From Flavobacterium sp. YJ01 (lineage in GTDB: Bacteria > Bacteroidota > Bacteroidia > Flavobacteriales > Flavobacteriaceae), in assembly GCF_029320955.1 (NCBI RefSeq), contig NZ_CP119757.1, positions 1,364,001 to 1,428,000 of the forward strand: a stretch of DNA of 64,000 nt, in the 5' to 3' direction. Shown here in pieces: positions 54,498 to 63,852 of this stretch. Within the stretch, counting starts at the first letter, position 1, and every line of letters begins with the position of its first letter. The translations under genes were made by a program, and so were the position numbers. The notes beneath the pieces are model-generated. The model saw nothing but the letters and a program-made list of their open reading frames with translations. It was not told the DNA's origin and made no database searches.

Positions 54498-54893
54498 ATG
54501 ATGAAAGAAGAAAAAAAAAACAGAACAAGATGGCTTCATCTCAGGCTGAGTGAGCAGGAATATAAGACATTTCAGAAATATTTTGAAGAGTCAGTCTGTC
54601 CGAAATTAAGTGATTTTGCACGTCAGAATCTACTTGGAAAACCTATCGTTTTAAAATACAGAAATACATCTCTTGATGATTTAATGACTGAATTGATTAA
54701 ACTCAGAAATGAACTGAATTCCATCGGAAATAACTTCAATCAGTCTGTAAAAAAACTTCATTCACTGTCGCAGATTTCTGAATTAAAACTGTGGATTCTA
54801 AGTTCTGAGAAGGAAAAAAAAATGCTTTTTAATTCTATTGAAGAAATTAAAAATCTCATTCGAAATCTTGCTGAAAAATGGTTGCAGTCATAA
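54498..54893 (+). CDS. mobC: Relaxosome accessory protein (MobC-type), block 3
   Basis: A 131-residue basic protein with a ribbon-helix-helix-like start (RTRWLHLRLSEQEYKTFQKY) and the helical part typical of MobC (LIKLRNELNSIGNNFNQSVK). It overlaps the relaxase gene by 16 bases. It should bind oriT and help the relaxase. It is only distantly similar to the block 2 accessory protein, so the two mob modules are of different origin. Confidence 0.82.
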   Translation: MMKEEKKNRTRWLHLRLSEQEYKTFQKYFEESVCPKLSDFARQNLLGKPIVLKYRNTSLDDLMTELIKLRNELNSIGNNFNQSVKKLHSLSQISELKLWILSSEKEKKMLFNSIEEIKNLIRNLAEKWLQS

Positions 54894-56140
54894 ACACAGG
54901 ATCATCGGTAAGAAGCATTTTTAACTACAATGAAAATAAAGTCGAAGATGGAAAAGCTGAGCTGATTGGAGATGGAAATTATCCCTTGGAGGCTTATGAA
55001 ATTCCTAAAGAGATGCGGCTTAAAATGCTTTTAAAGCAGCTAGAACTTAACTCTAATGTCAAGCGGGGAAGCGTGCATATTTCACTCAATTTTGATTCTT
55101 CCGAAAATAATCTCCCAAAAGAAAAGCTTATGGAAATTGCCAAAACCTACATGGAAAAAATTGGGTTCGGCTCACAGCCTTATCTGGTGTATCAGCACCA
55201 CGATGCAGGTCATCCTCATATTCACATTGTTTCAGTAAAAGTAAAGTCTGATGGAAAAAGAATTGACATGCAGAACATAGGCAGGAATCAGTCCGAAACA
55301 GCACGCAAAGAAATCGAAAAGATTTTCGACTTAACTCCTGCACAGAGCAGTGAAAAAGAAAAAACGATCAATATAAAACCTGTAAAAACTGGTGTAGTTG
55401 AATACGGAGCAGTAGAAACTAAAAAAGCAATTGCAAATGTGTTAAACACAGTGATTCCTAATTATAAATATACCACCGTTGGTGAATTAAATGCAGTTTT
55501 GAATCTTTACAATGTCACTGCCGTTCAGGGCGGGAAAGACTCAAGAATGTTCCGTCATAAAGGCCTGGCCTATCAGGTTCTTAATAATAAAAAACAGCCT
55601 ATCGGTATTCCAATTAAAGCCAGCAGTTTTTACCTCAAGCCCACTCTTAAAAACCTTGAAATTAAATTCACCTCAAATAAATTATTACGAAGTCCCCATT
55701 TAAAAAGAACTAAAAATGCAGTAGATCTTGCCTTTATCCAGAATAAAATAAAATCACTGTCTGATCTGGACAAAATCTTAATTCAGGATGGTATTAAGAC
55801 TGCTGAAAGAAGAAATGAAGATGGTCTTCTTTATGGTTTAACATATGTAGATCACAAGACAAAATGTGTCTTTAACGGAAGCGTTTTAGGAAAGTCATAT
55901 GCAGCGTCTGGAATAGAAGAACGCTGCGGTCTGAAAAGGTTTACTGCATCAAGAAAATCCGTTGGAGAAAGTACTGAAAACCAATTTGATAACATTCCTC
56001 AATATTCATCTTTTATTACTGGAAGCGAACTTGAGAAGATTATCGATTCGGTGCTTCAGCCTGAATTCACCTCTGATTACATTCCATCCCAGCTAAAAAG
56101 AAAAAAGAAAAATAGACGAAAAGGACAGACCGATTATTAA
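54878..56140 (+). CDS. mobA: Relaxase (MobA-type), block 3
   Basis: A 420-residue relaxase. The histidine motif is HHDAGHPHIHIVS with H107/H108, H112, H114 and H116. A candidate catalytic Tyr is in IFNYNENK near residue 17. SVHISLNFDSSEN precedes the motif, and GLTYVDHKTKCVFNGSVLGK lies in the C-terminal part, which also survives in the relic at 30162. It nicks oriT and enters the recipient with the DNA. The coupling protein gene follows 16 bases later. Confidence 0.9.
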   Translation: MVAVINTGSSVRSIFNYNENKVEDGKAELIGDGNYPLEAYEIPKEMRLKMLLKQLELNSNVKRGSVHISLNFDSSENNLPKEKLMEIAKTYMEKIGFGSQPYLVYQHHDAGHPHIHIVSVKVKSDGKRIDMQNIGRNQSETARKEIEKIFDLTPAQSSEKEKTINIKPVKTGVVEYGAVETKKAIANVLNTVIPNYKYTTVGELNAVLNLYNVTAVQGGKDSRMFRHKGLAYQVLNNKKQPIGIPIKASSFYLKPTLKNLEIKFTSNKLLRSPHLKRTKNAVDLAFIQNKIKSLSDLDKILIQDGIKTAERRNEDGLLYGLTYVDHKTKCVFNGSVLGKSYAASGIEERCGLKRFTASRKSVGESTENQFDNIPQYSSFITGSELEKIIDSVLQPEFTSDYIPSQLKRKKKNRRKGQTDY

Positions 56141-56156
56141 TTAAAAAACTAAGACG

Positions 56157-58145
56157 ATGCAGACGGGAGAAAATGAACAGGCACTTAGAAAAATTCTTGA
56201 TATGACAAGGCTGATCAGCATGATATTATTATGCCTTCATTTCTATTATTATGGTTATCATGTTTTTAAGCTGTGGGGCCTCACAAGCAGTTTTGGAGAT
56301 AAATTAATGGGGAATATTTTCCATACAGGGCTATTTGATAATTTGCATATATCCAAGCTTTTTGCTTTGGGATTTTTATGCATTTCCCTTCTTGGGGCGA
56401 AAGGCAGAAAAAACGAAAAGCTGAACATCAAAACTGCATTTTATTACATTGCTGTAGGATTTTCAGCGTATTTTTTAAGTTATTTTATTCTCATTACACT
56501 GATTAACGCAAAAGAAAAACTTATTCTTTATATGGTGTGTACTGCTGCAGGATATCTGCTACTGCTCTCAGGGGGAACACTGCTGTCAAGAATCATACGC
56601 AGAACTTTGAGTGACAAGGATATTTTCAACACGGAAAATGAAACATTTCCGCAGGAAGAACGGCTTCTTGAAAATGAATATTCGATTAACCTTCCGGCGC
56701 ATTACAATTTAAAAAACAAAGTGCGGAAAAGCTGGATTAATATCATAAACCCATTTCGCGGAATCTTAGTTGCTGGGACTCCAGGATCTGGAAAATCTTA
56801 TTTTGTAATCCGTCATGTCATTACACAGCACATCCGAAAAGGTTTCTCCATGTTTGTGTATGATTTTAAATTTGACGACCTCAGCATTATTGCTTATAAT
56901 ACATGGCTTAAGTATAAACATCTTTATAAGGTCGAGCCTAAATTTTATGTCATTAATTTTGATGACCTGAGCCGCACCCACAGGTGCAATCCCCTTGATC
57001 CAAAATCAATGACAGACATAACCGATGCAGCTGAGTCAGCACGCACAATCCTTCTGGGACTAAACCGGGAATGGATAAAAAAACAGGGAGACTTTTTTGT
57101 GGAATCACCTATTAATTTCCTTTCGGCGGTAATCTGGTATCTGAGAAAATACAACAACGGTGAATTCTGCACTCTGCCTCATGTTATTGAACTGATGCAG
57201 GTTGAATACAATAGTCTTTTTACGCTGCTTAGAACTGAAAAAGAAATAGAGATTCTGATTGATCCGTTTGTCAGCGCCTACCTAAATAATGTCATGGAAC
57301 AGCTTGAGGGGCAGATCGCTTCCGCTAAGATATCCACGGCAAGACTGTCAAGCGCTCAGCTTTATTATGTGCTTTCTGGAAATGACTTTACACTCGACAT
57401 TAATAATCCTGCGGATCCTAAGATAGTTTGTATGGGGAACAATCCGTTGAAAATCCAGACATATGGTGCGGTGCTTTCCCTTTTTGTAAGCAGGCTCATC
57501 AAGCAGGTAAACCAGAAAGACAGACTTAAAAGCAGCTTGGTATTTGATGAATTTCCCACTATCTATCTCAACAATATGGACAGTCTTATAGCAACAGCCA
57601 GAAGCAACAAAGTAAGCACCTGTCTGGGGATTCAGGACTTCAGCCAGCTGCGTAAAGATTACGGGCGCGAGCAGGCTGATGTCATACTCAATATCACTGG
57701 CAACATCATCAGCGGTCAGGTCAATGGCGACACCGCCAAACAGCTTTCCGAGCGGTTTGGAAAAATAATGCAGGACAGGGAGAGTCTTTCCATTAACAGC
57801 TCAGATACGTCCATCAGCAGGTCAAAACAATTGGAAGCTGCTGTTCCTGCCTCTAAGATTTCCTGTTTAAGTTCAGGGGAATTTGTAGGTATAATTGCTG
57901 ATAACCCTGACTGTAAAATTAAACTCAAAAAATTTCATTCCCAAATAATAAATAATCATGATGAGCTTAAAAAAGAAGAAAAATCATATCAGCTGATCAG
58001 TCCCGTACGTATCATAAATAATACTATGATTGAACGTAATTATCTGCAGATAAAAGAAGATATATCAGAGATTGTAAATTCTGAACTGGAACGTCTTTTG
58101 CATGACCCCGCATTGTCTCATTTAGTAATCAAAAAAAAGAAATAA
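56157..58145 (+). CDS. Type IV coupling protein (TraG/VirD4 family, YWFCY type)
   Basis: A 662-residue membrane ATPase. The N-terminal part contains several transmembrane helices (LISMILLCLHFYYYGYHVFK onwards, to about residue 145). The motor domain has Walker A GTPGSGKS (207-214) and Walker B LVFDEFPTIYL, followed by ATARSNKVSTCLGIQDFSQL, typical of TraG/VirD4 proteins. It carries the relaxase-DNA complex to the T4SS. Together with mobC and mobA it makes a complete mobilisation set, but the T4SS of this block is truncated. Confidence 0.92.
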   Translation: MQTGENEQALRKILDMTRLISMILLCLHFYYYGYHVFKLWGLTSSFGDKLMGNIFHTGLFDNLHISKLFALGFLCISLLGAKGRKNEKLNIKTAFYYIAVGFSAYFLSYFILITLINAKEKLILYMVCTAAGYLLLLSGGTLLSRIIRRTLSDKDIFNTENETFPQEERLLENEYSINLPAHYNLKNKVRKSWINIINPFRGILVAGTPGSGKSYFVIRHVITQHIRKGFSMFVYDFKFDDLSIIAYNTWLKYKHLYKVEPKFYVINFDDLSRTHRCNPLDPKSMTDITDAAESARTILLGLNREWIKKQGDFFVESPINFLSAVIWYLRKYNNGEFCTLPHVIELMQVEYNSLFTLLRTEKEIEILIDPFVSAYLNNVMEQLEGQIASAKISTARLSSAQLYYVLSGNDFTLDINNPADPKIVCMGNNPLKIQTYGAVLSLFVSRLIKQVNQKDRLKSSLVFDEFPTIYLNNMDSLIATARSNKVSTCLGIQDFSQLRKDYGREQADVILNITGNIISGQVNGDTAKQLSERFGKIMQDRESLSINSSDTSISRSKQLEAAVPASKISCLSSGEFVGIIADNPDCKIKLKKFHSQIINNHDELKKEEKSYQLISPVRIINNTMIERNYLQIKEDISEIVNSELERLLHDPALSHLVIKKKK

Positions 58146-58205
58146 ATCATATTTTAATCTTATTATTCACTTGACCTTCGACTGGTTTTTAATTAATTTT
58201 GCCAT

Positions 58206-58496
58206 ATGAATCACGAAGAAATAAAACGCTATTTTGAGACCAATCCTCCTCCTTTGGAAGTGGAATTGACCCCATGGGCAAAGATTACCAATACACAAGT
58301 TTTTCTAAAAAGCTGCTATACCACTATCAGAAACTTTAATGGCCCTGTGGACCGATGCCCAGCATGGTGGCATCTGAGGGATTTTTATATCCTCATGAAA
58401 AAAACTGCCCAGCAGGCTGCAGTGGAAAAAATAGAAGAAACGCCTTTTGAAGAAATCCCTAATCAAGCTTCTTCTGAACCTGAAACGGCAGCCTGA
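58206..58496 (+). CDS. Small conserved protein, DUF6965-like
   Basis: A 96-residue protein beginning MNHEEIKRYFETNPPPLEVE, followed by LTPWAKITNTQVFLKSCYTT and a conserved Trp-Trp-His-Leu; the tail is acidic and Ala/Glu-rich. The pattern of a short helix, Pro-rich step and ITNTQVF-like helix recalls the DUF6965 proteins common on Bacteroidota elements. Function unknown. It lies behind the coupling protein and ends before a bidirectional terminator. Confidence 0.6.
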   Translation: MNHEEIKRYFETNPPPLEVELTPWAKITNTQVFLKSCYTTIRNFNGPVDRCPAWWHLRDFYILMKKTAQQAAVEKIEETPFEEIPNQASSEPETAA

Positions 58497-58530
58497 AATT
58501 TCCATTTTTAAAAAAAATTAAACTGCATAA

Positions 58531-58566
58531 AAAAACAGCCCTGCATATATGCAGGGCTGTTTTTTT
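58531..58566. terminator. Bidirectional terminator
   Basis: AACAGCCCTGCATATATGCAGGGCTGTT is a perfect palindrome flanked by A and T runs, between two convergent genes. Confidence 0.92.
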
Positions 58567-58583
58567 ACAACTAATTTTATACT

Positions 58584-59033
58584 TTAAAAGAGCAGAAATT
58601 GGGTTTTATTTCGAACTGCACTGCTCCAATCCATAGTCATTATACCTTGAAGTAATTCTTTCAGCTCACTGTAAGTACTGGGTTTGACAGCATAAAAATC
58701 TGCGCCCAGCTGATAGGAGAGGTTTATATTATCGGGGCTTCTGCTGGTGGAGAGCATAATCACTTTTATATCATTGAACCGCTGCTGTTTACTGCGGATT
58801 TCTTCCAGGCACTGAAAGCCGTTTTTAACGGGCATATTAATGTCCAGGAAAATAATTTCAGGCAGGCCCGATTCTGCATTGTAAAGGGTATCGAGCAGCT
58901 GGTTTCCATCTTCAGATGCTTTTACAGTCACAGGAAGACTGAGCTCCTGTACTGCATCGAGAAAAAGCAGCCTGTCATCTTCGTCATCATCTGCCAGATA
59001 AATAATTCTTTGGGTATTCTGCTGTTGTAACAT
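58584..59033 (-). CDS. Single-domain response regulator (CheY-like)
   Basis: A 149-residue receiver domain without output domain: acidic pocket in LADDDEDD, phosphorylation site D64 (IFLDINMPVKNG), Ser/Thr at 95-96 and K117 (YAVKPST). It resembles the stand-alone regulators that work with hybrid or phytochrome-type histidine kinases (the DDDEDDRLLF start is typical of that group). No kinase gene is in the window, so the partner must be elsewhere in the element or chromosome. Confidence 0.9.
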   Translation of the reverse strand: MLQQQNTQRIIYLADDDEDDRLLFLDAVQELSLPVTVKASEDGNQLLDTLYNAESGLPEIIFLDINMPVKNGFQCLEEIRSKQQRFNDIKVIMLSTSRSPDNINLSYQLGADFYAVKPSTYSELKELLQGIMTMDWSSAVRNKTQFLLF

Positions 59034-59399
59034 ATCCTCAAAATTTATGCAGTTTCAGAAGACAAGTATCTAAGAATCAGCAAAAGTTTATATTACGACA
59101 TATAAGCTGTTGTAAATCGATAAATAATCGAATTATATCCGTGTAGCGGTTAATAGCTTACAAATATAGGGTCTTTTCTTGCAAAAAAATCATTTAATTC
59201 AATGTTTAACTGAAAATTATGATGCCAATATTAATTATCACTGAATATTTTTATTTTTTCTTTAGATCTCTTCGCAGTAAAAGTTCTAAAACAGCTGCCT
59301 CAAGCGCCGATGAGTAAATTCTGAATAAAGGATTTTATGCTCAAATAATCAACATTTCAAATCCCCTGAAAAATAAGGATTTTAGAATTTTGTTATTAT
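59034..59399. other. Gene-free stretch between response regulator and SOS cassette
   Basis: No supported gene; a 33-codon frame near 59220 is too short and of unknown nature. It contains the divergent promoters. Confidence 0.4.
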
Positions 59400-59431
59400 T
59401 TGTAACATAATTATTTCTAAAAATGTTACAA
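59400..59431. promoter_or_regulatory. SOS-type operator candidate upstream of the polymerase cassette
   Basis: TTGTAACAT and ATGTTACAA are perfect 9-bp inverted arms separated by 14 bases, 39 bases before the dinB start and next to a TTATTTG -7-like element. Symmetry, length and position fit a LexA-like or S24/XRE repressor. Confidence 0.6.
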
Positions 59432-59470
59432 TCTGTAGCTAGTTTTGATCTGTATAAACGGATAGAAATT

Positions 59471-60652
59471 ATGAACAGGGCAATTGTACACATCGACATG
59501 AACACGTTTTTCGTATCCTGCGAAAGACTGACAAATTCTGAACTTAACGGTATCCCGCTGATCATCGGCGGAGGAGAAAGAGGTGTTGTGGCTTCGTGTT
59601 CCTACGAGGCCAGAAAATTTGGTGTTCGCTCCGCCATGCCCATTCATATGGCAATGAAATTATGCCCGCAGGCAAAAATCATGAAAGGCGACATGGAAAT
59701 GTATTCACGGCTGTCGCATGACATCACCGAAATCATTCAGGAGAAAGCCCCCGTGGTGGAAAAAGCCAGTATAGATGAATTTTATCTGGACATCACTGGA
59801 ATGGACAAATTTTACGGCAGCTACAAATGGACCGATGAACTCGCCCAGCGCATCACAAAAGAAACTGGTCTGCCCCTCACCTTTGCCCTTTCTGTCAATA
59901 AAACTGTATCGAAAATCGGAACAGGAGAAGGCAAACAGAAACAGAATCTTGAAATCCCCGAGCATCTGGTCCAGCAGTTTTTAAACCCGCTTTCCATCCG
60001 CAAAATCCCGATGGTCGGCGAGCAGACCTTTCAGACACTCTCCCGCATCGGGATCCGCACCATCCAGACCCTTTCGGAAATGCCCGCTGACGTACTTGGG
60101 CAGATGATCGGAAAAAACGGCATAGAACTTTGGAAAAAAGCCAACGGAATTGACAACAATCCGGTGGAACCATACACCGAAAGAAAGTCTATTTCAACCG
60201 AACATACCTTTACCCAGGATACCATTGACATCCCGAAATTAAACAGGGTGCTGTTGGGTATGGTGGAAAAACTCTCCTATCAGCTCCGCTCAGAAGAGTG
60301 GCTCACATCAACGGTAACGGTCAAAATAAGGTACGCCAATTTCGATACGGAAACCAAACAGTGCAGGGTACAGTATACCTCGGCAGATCATATCCTAACC
60401 CAAACCGTGCAGGAGCTTTTTGATAAGCTGTACCAGCGAAGGATGCGTCTGCGCCTTATCGGGGTTCGCTTCAGCGGACTGGTCAGGGGCACCTATCAGA
60501 TCGACCTGTTTAATGATACCGAAGAAATGCTGGCACTTTACCAGGCCATGGACCGCATGAAAAGCCGATACGGCTTTGATGCCGTTATGCGATGTGCAGG
60601 CGCATCTTTCAAGCCTAACACAAAAAATGAAATCTTAAAACGTAAACCCTGA
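59471..60652 (+). CDS. dinB: Y-family DNA polymerase (Pol IV / DinB-like)
   Basis: A 393-residue translesion polymerase. The catalytic acidic residues are D9 (VHIDMNTFF) and D102-E103 (ASIDEFYLDI). The finger motif is VVASCSYEARKFGVRSAMP and the little-finger domain ends the protein. I chose the Met at 59471; an ATG at 59423 lies inside the operator. The dnaE-like gene starts six bases downstream. The pair is typical of error-prone repair cassettes. Base composition is visibly richer in G+C than in the rest of the window. Confidence 0.93.
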   Translation: MNRAIVHIDMNTFFVSCERLTNSELNGIPLIIGGGERGVVASCSYEARKFGVRSAMPIHMAMKLCPQAKIMKGDMEMYSRLSHDITEIIQEKAPVVEKASIDEFYLDITGMDKFYGSYKWTDELAQRITKETGLPLTFALSVNKTVSKIGTGEGKQKQNLEIPEHLVQQFLNPLSIRKIPMVGEQTFQTLSRIGIRTIQTLSEMPADVLGQMIGKNGIELWKKANGIDNNPVEPYTERKSISTEHTFTQDTIDIPKLNRVLLGMVEKLSYQLRSEEWLTSTVTVKIRYANFDTETKQCRVQYTSADHILTQTVQELFDKLYQRRMRLRLIGVRFSGLVRGTYQIDLFNDTEEMLALYQAMDRMKSRYGFDAVMRCAGASFKPNTKNEILKRKP

Positions 60653-60658
60653 GAAACC

Positions 60659-63600
60659 ATGTACCTCAACTGCCACTCTTTTCACTCCCTGCGTTATGGC
60701 ACCATACCGCTGGAGGAGCTCGTGCCTCAGGCTGGGGCCTGCGGTGTCACGGCAATGGCACTCACTGATATCAATACGGTAACGGGTATTTATGATTTCA
60801 TCAGACAGTGCGGCCATGCGGGCATAAAACCAATTGTGGGGATTGAATTCCGCTCGGAACATAAACTTCGCTATATCGGTCTGGCCCAAAACGCAGTGGG
60901 GCTTGCGCAGATGAACCGTTTTTTAACGAAGTACAATTTTGAAAAAAAACCGCTGCCCCAGACAGCTCCTTTTTTTTCAGATGTTTTCATCATTTACCCC
61001 CTGGAAAATGCCCCCGAAGAGCTGCGCCAGAATGAATACATCGGCATTCGTCCCGATCAGCTGCAGAAGCTTGTCCTATCGCAGTGGAGAAAACGAACGG
61101 CAGATATGGTAGTGCTGCAGCCTGTCACTTTTCGCACCAAAAAGGAATATAACCTGCACCGTATACTGCGTGCTATTGACCGAAATGTGATCCTTTCCAG
61201 ACTGGAGCCTGAAGATACGTGCGGCAAGTCTGATAAGATGATTCCACTTTCAGAGCTTCTTATGTTTTACGAACACTATCCGCAGATCACCCAGAACACG
61301 CAGAAAATTATAGATGCCTGTAATTTTACTTATGATTTCCAGACACCGAAAAATAAAAAGTACTACACCAACAGCAGAAAAAGCGATATAGATCTGCTGA
61401 CATCACTGGCAAAACAAGGTCTGGTCTGGCGCTACGGTGCAAAAAACATCCGCGCAAGGGAACGCATGGAAAAGGAACTCAAGGTCATCGGCCAGCTGGA
61501 ATTCAGCGGCTATTTCCTTATCACTTGGGATATTATCCGTTTCAGCACAAGCCAGGGTTTTCTGCATATCGGCAGGGGAAGCGGCGCCAACAGTATTGTT
61601 GCATATTGTCTGGGCATTACCGACATCTGTCCATTAGAACTGGACCTCTATTTTGAGCGTTTTCTAAATGAAAACCGCAAAAGCCCTCCCGATTTCGACA
61701 TCGACTGGAGCTGGAAAGAACGTGATGTTATCCTTGAATATATATTTAACCGTTATACCTACGAACATGTTGCTTTCTGCGGCACTAATGTAGAATTCAA
61801 GTACCGTTCGATTTTCAGGGAAGTCGGAAAAGTATTCGGTCTTCCAAAGGAAGAACTGGATGTCCTTGCTAAAAATCCGATGAAATTCCACGAGCCCAAC
61901 TCTATTGTAAAATTCGTGCAGGAGTATGGAATGATGCTTGAAAAATATCCCAACCAGAGAAGCATGCATTCCTGCGGCATCCTGATTTCAGAAGAGCCGA
62001 TAACCAATTACACGCCGCTGGAAATGCCTCCGAAAGGATTTCCCATTGCGCTGTTTGACATGCACGTGGCAGAGGATATCGGATTTGAAAAATTTGATAT
62101 TCTCAGCCAGCGCGGCATCGGACATATTGATGAGAGTGTCAAGCTGATAGAGAAAAACAGGGGTATCCGAATTAATATACGTGACACGTCAATATCGAAA
62201 AATGAGGTTACAGCCAATTCCTATCTTGCGCAGGGAAAAACCATCGGCTGTTTCTATATCGAGAGCCCGGCTATGCGCGGACTGCTCCGAAGGTTAAAAT
62301 GCGATAATTATAAAACGCTCGTTGCAGCTTCCTCGATCATACGTCCTGGAGTTGCACAGTCTGGCATGATGAAGGAATATATATTCCGTCATAACCATCC
62401 GTCAAAATTTGAATACTTCCATCCTGTATTCCAAGAACAGCTTGGTGAAACCTATGGGATTATGGTCTATCAGGAAGATGTGATCAAAATTGCCCTTCAT
62501 TACGGCGGGCTTCCGGCAGCGGATGGTGATATACTTCGGCGAGCCATGTCGGGAAAAGGGCGTTCCAAAGCAGCATTGCAGAAAGTGAAAGAGAATTTCT
62601 TTGCCTGCTGCGAAAAAAAGGGACATCCAAAACAGCTCAGTGAGGAAATATACCGCCAGATCGAGTCTTTTGCCGGCTACTCCTTCTGTAAGGCGCACTC
62701 GGCGTCATATGCAGTGGAAAGCTATCAGAGTCTCTATCTGAAAGTGCATTACCCGATAGAATTCATGGTAGCGGTAATCAACAACCAGGGAGGTTTTTAC
62801 AGACTTGAAATCTATGTGCACGAAGCAAGGATGGCAGGGGCCGTGATCCATAATCCATGCGTAAACAAAAGTAATTTTGAGACTGCCGTTTATGGAAATG
62901 ACATCTACCTCGGCTTTATGCACCTGATGAGCCTGGACTCCAAAATGGCGCAGTTTATAGAATCAGAACGAGGGAGAAATGGGGATTTTATCTCTTTGGA
63001 AGACTTTATTAACCGTATACCCATGGGAATAGAAAGCGTAAAAATCCTGATCTTCATCGGTGCTTTCCGTTTTACTGGAAAAACCAAAAACCAGCTGCTG
63101 GTCATCGCCAGCCTGCTTTTAAATAATTTCAATCCCGAGAACAGGACGCCGCTGCTGCTTCAGCAGCCCGTAAAGGAATACAAGCTCCCGACCCTCGAAA
63201 GATCAGTATTTGAAGATGCCTTTGATGAAATCGAACTGCTGAGTTTTCCGGTATCATGCACGGTCTTTGACCTGCTTGAAACAAAACACAGGGGCGATAT
63301 AAAGGTACGTGATCTTCCGTCCTGCCATAAAAAGCAGGTGCGCATGCTGGCGTATCTGATTTCGACCAAACAGGTTCCGACCAAAAAAGGCAATATGTAT
63401 TTCGGCACATGGATCGATAATGAAGGCGCATATTTTGATACGGCACATTTTCCGGATTCACTTGTGGAGTATCCATTTAAGGGAGGCGGCTGCTACCTGC
63501 TCCTCGGTACTGTGGAAATTGACTATCACTTCCCCACCATAACTATACACAAAATGGCAAAAATGCCTTTTATTCCCGATCCTCGCTATATGGATGCTAA

Positions 63601-63712
63601 AGACCAGTTCAGGACTCAGGAATTGATCCGCGAAGATGTAAGCACAACACAACGCCAGCCTTATCCGCAGGAGCATGAAATCAATCTGCCCAGACATAAA
63701 ATGATAACATGA
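60659..63712 (+). CDS. dnaE: DNA polymerase III alpha-like, DnaE2/ImuC type
   Basis: A 1017-residue C-family polymerase. The order is PHP domain (MYLNCHSFHSLRYGTIPLEE, with LTDIN), palm with PDFDID (D345, D347), GRGSGANSIVAYCLGITDIC before it, fingers with YGIMVYQEDV and GYSFCKAHSASYA, and a C-terminal helix-hairpin and OB region. It is shorter than replicative DnaE and comparable to DnaE2/ImuC. The partner Y-family polymerase is encoded directly upstream. The pair is expected to carry out damage-tolerant, mutagenic synthesis during SOS-like stress. Confidence 0.93.
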   Translation: MYLNCHSFHSLRYGTIPLEELVPQAGACGVTAMALTDINTVTGIYDFIRQCGHAGIKPIVGIEFRSEHKLRYIGLAQNAVGLAQMNRFLTKYNFEKKPLPQTAPFFSDVFIIYPLENAPEELRQNEYIGIRPDQLQKLVLSQWRKRTADMVVLQPVTFRTKKEYNLHRILRAIDRNVILSRLEPEDTCGKSDKMIPLSELLMFYEHYPQITQNTQKIIDACNFTYDFQTPKNKKYYTNSRKSDIDLLTSLAKQGLVWRYGAKNIRARERMEKELKVIGQLEFSGYFLITWDIIRFSTSQGFLHIGRGSGANSIVAYCLGITDICPLELDLYFERFLNENRKSPPDFDIDWSWKERDVILEYIFNRYTYEHVAFCGTNVEFKYRSIFREVGKVFGLPKEELDVLAKNPMKFHEPNSIVKFVQEYGMMLEKYPNQRSMHSCGILISEEPITNYTPLEMPPKGFPIALFDMHVAEDIGFEKFDILSQRGIGHIDESVKLIEKNRGIRINIRDTSISKNEVTANSYLAQGKTIGCFYIESPAMRGLLRRLKCDNYKTLVAASSIIRPGVAQSGMMKEYIFRHNHPSKFEYFHPVFQEQLGETYGIMVYQEDVIKIALHYGGLPAADGDILRRAMSGKGRSKAALQKVKENFFACCEKKGHPKQLSEEIYRQIESFAGYSFCKAHSASYAVESYQSLYLKVHYPIEFMVAVINNQGGFYRLEIYVHEARMAGAVIHNPCVNKSNFETAVYGNDIYLGFMHLMSLDSKMAQFIESERGRNGDFISLEDFINRIPMGIESVKILIFIGAFRFTGKTKNQLLVIASLLLNNFNPENRTPLLLQQPVKEYKLPTLERSVFEDAFDEIELLSFPVSCTVFDLLETKHRGDIKVRDLPSCHKKQVRMLAYLISTKQVPTKKGNMYFGTWIDNEGAYFDTAHFPDSLVEYPFKGGGCYLLLGTVEIDYHFPTITIHKMAKMPFIPDPRYMDAKDQFRTQELIREDVSTTQRQPYPQEHEINLPRHKMIT

Positions 63713-63761
63713 TAACTATATAACATCTGCATAAGGCAGCTGTATAGCACGATATCTTAAA

Positions 63762-63769
63762 TTTTCTTA
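63762..63769 (+). promoter_or_regulatory. -7-like element upstream of SRAP
   Basis: TAATTTTG in the AT-rich stretch before the SRAP gene fits TAnnTTTG. No clear -33 element is seen, so this is tentative; its position is approximate. Confidence 0.3.
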
Positions 63770-63852
63770 ATTTTGAGTAAATGGATTAAGGGCAGGCCAG
63801 ATCCAAGCTGTCTTTTTAAAACCGAATATTGTATAGAGCTAAAATATATCAT

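Noticed and set aside
59220-59322. 33-codon frame before the SOS cassette
   Set aside because: Short, no conserved feature visible; could be a chance frame or a gene relic.
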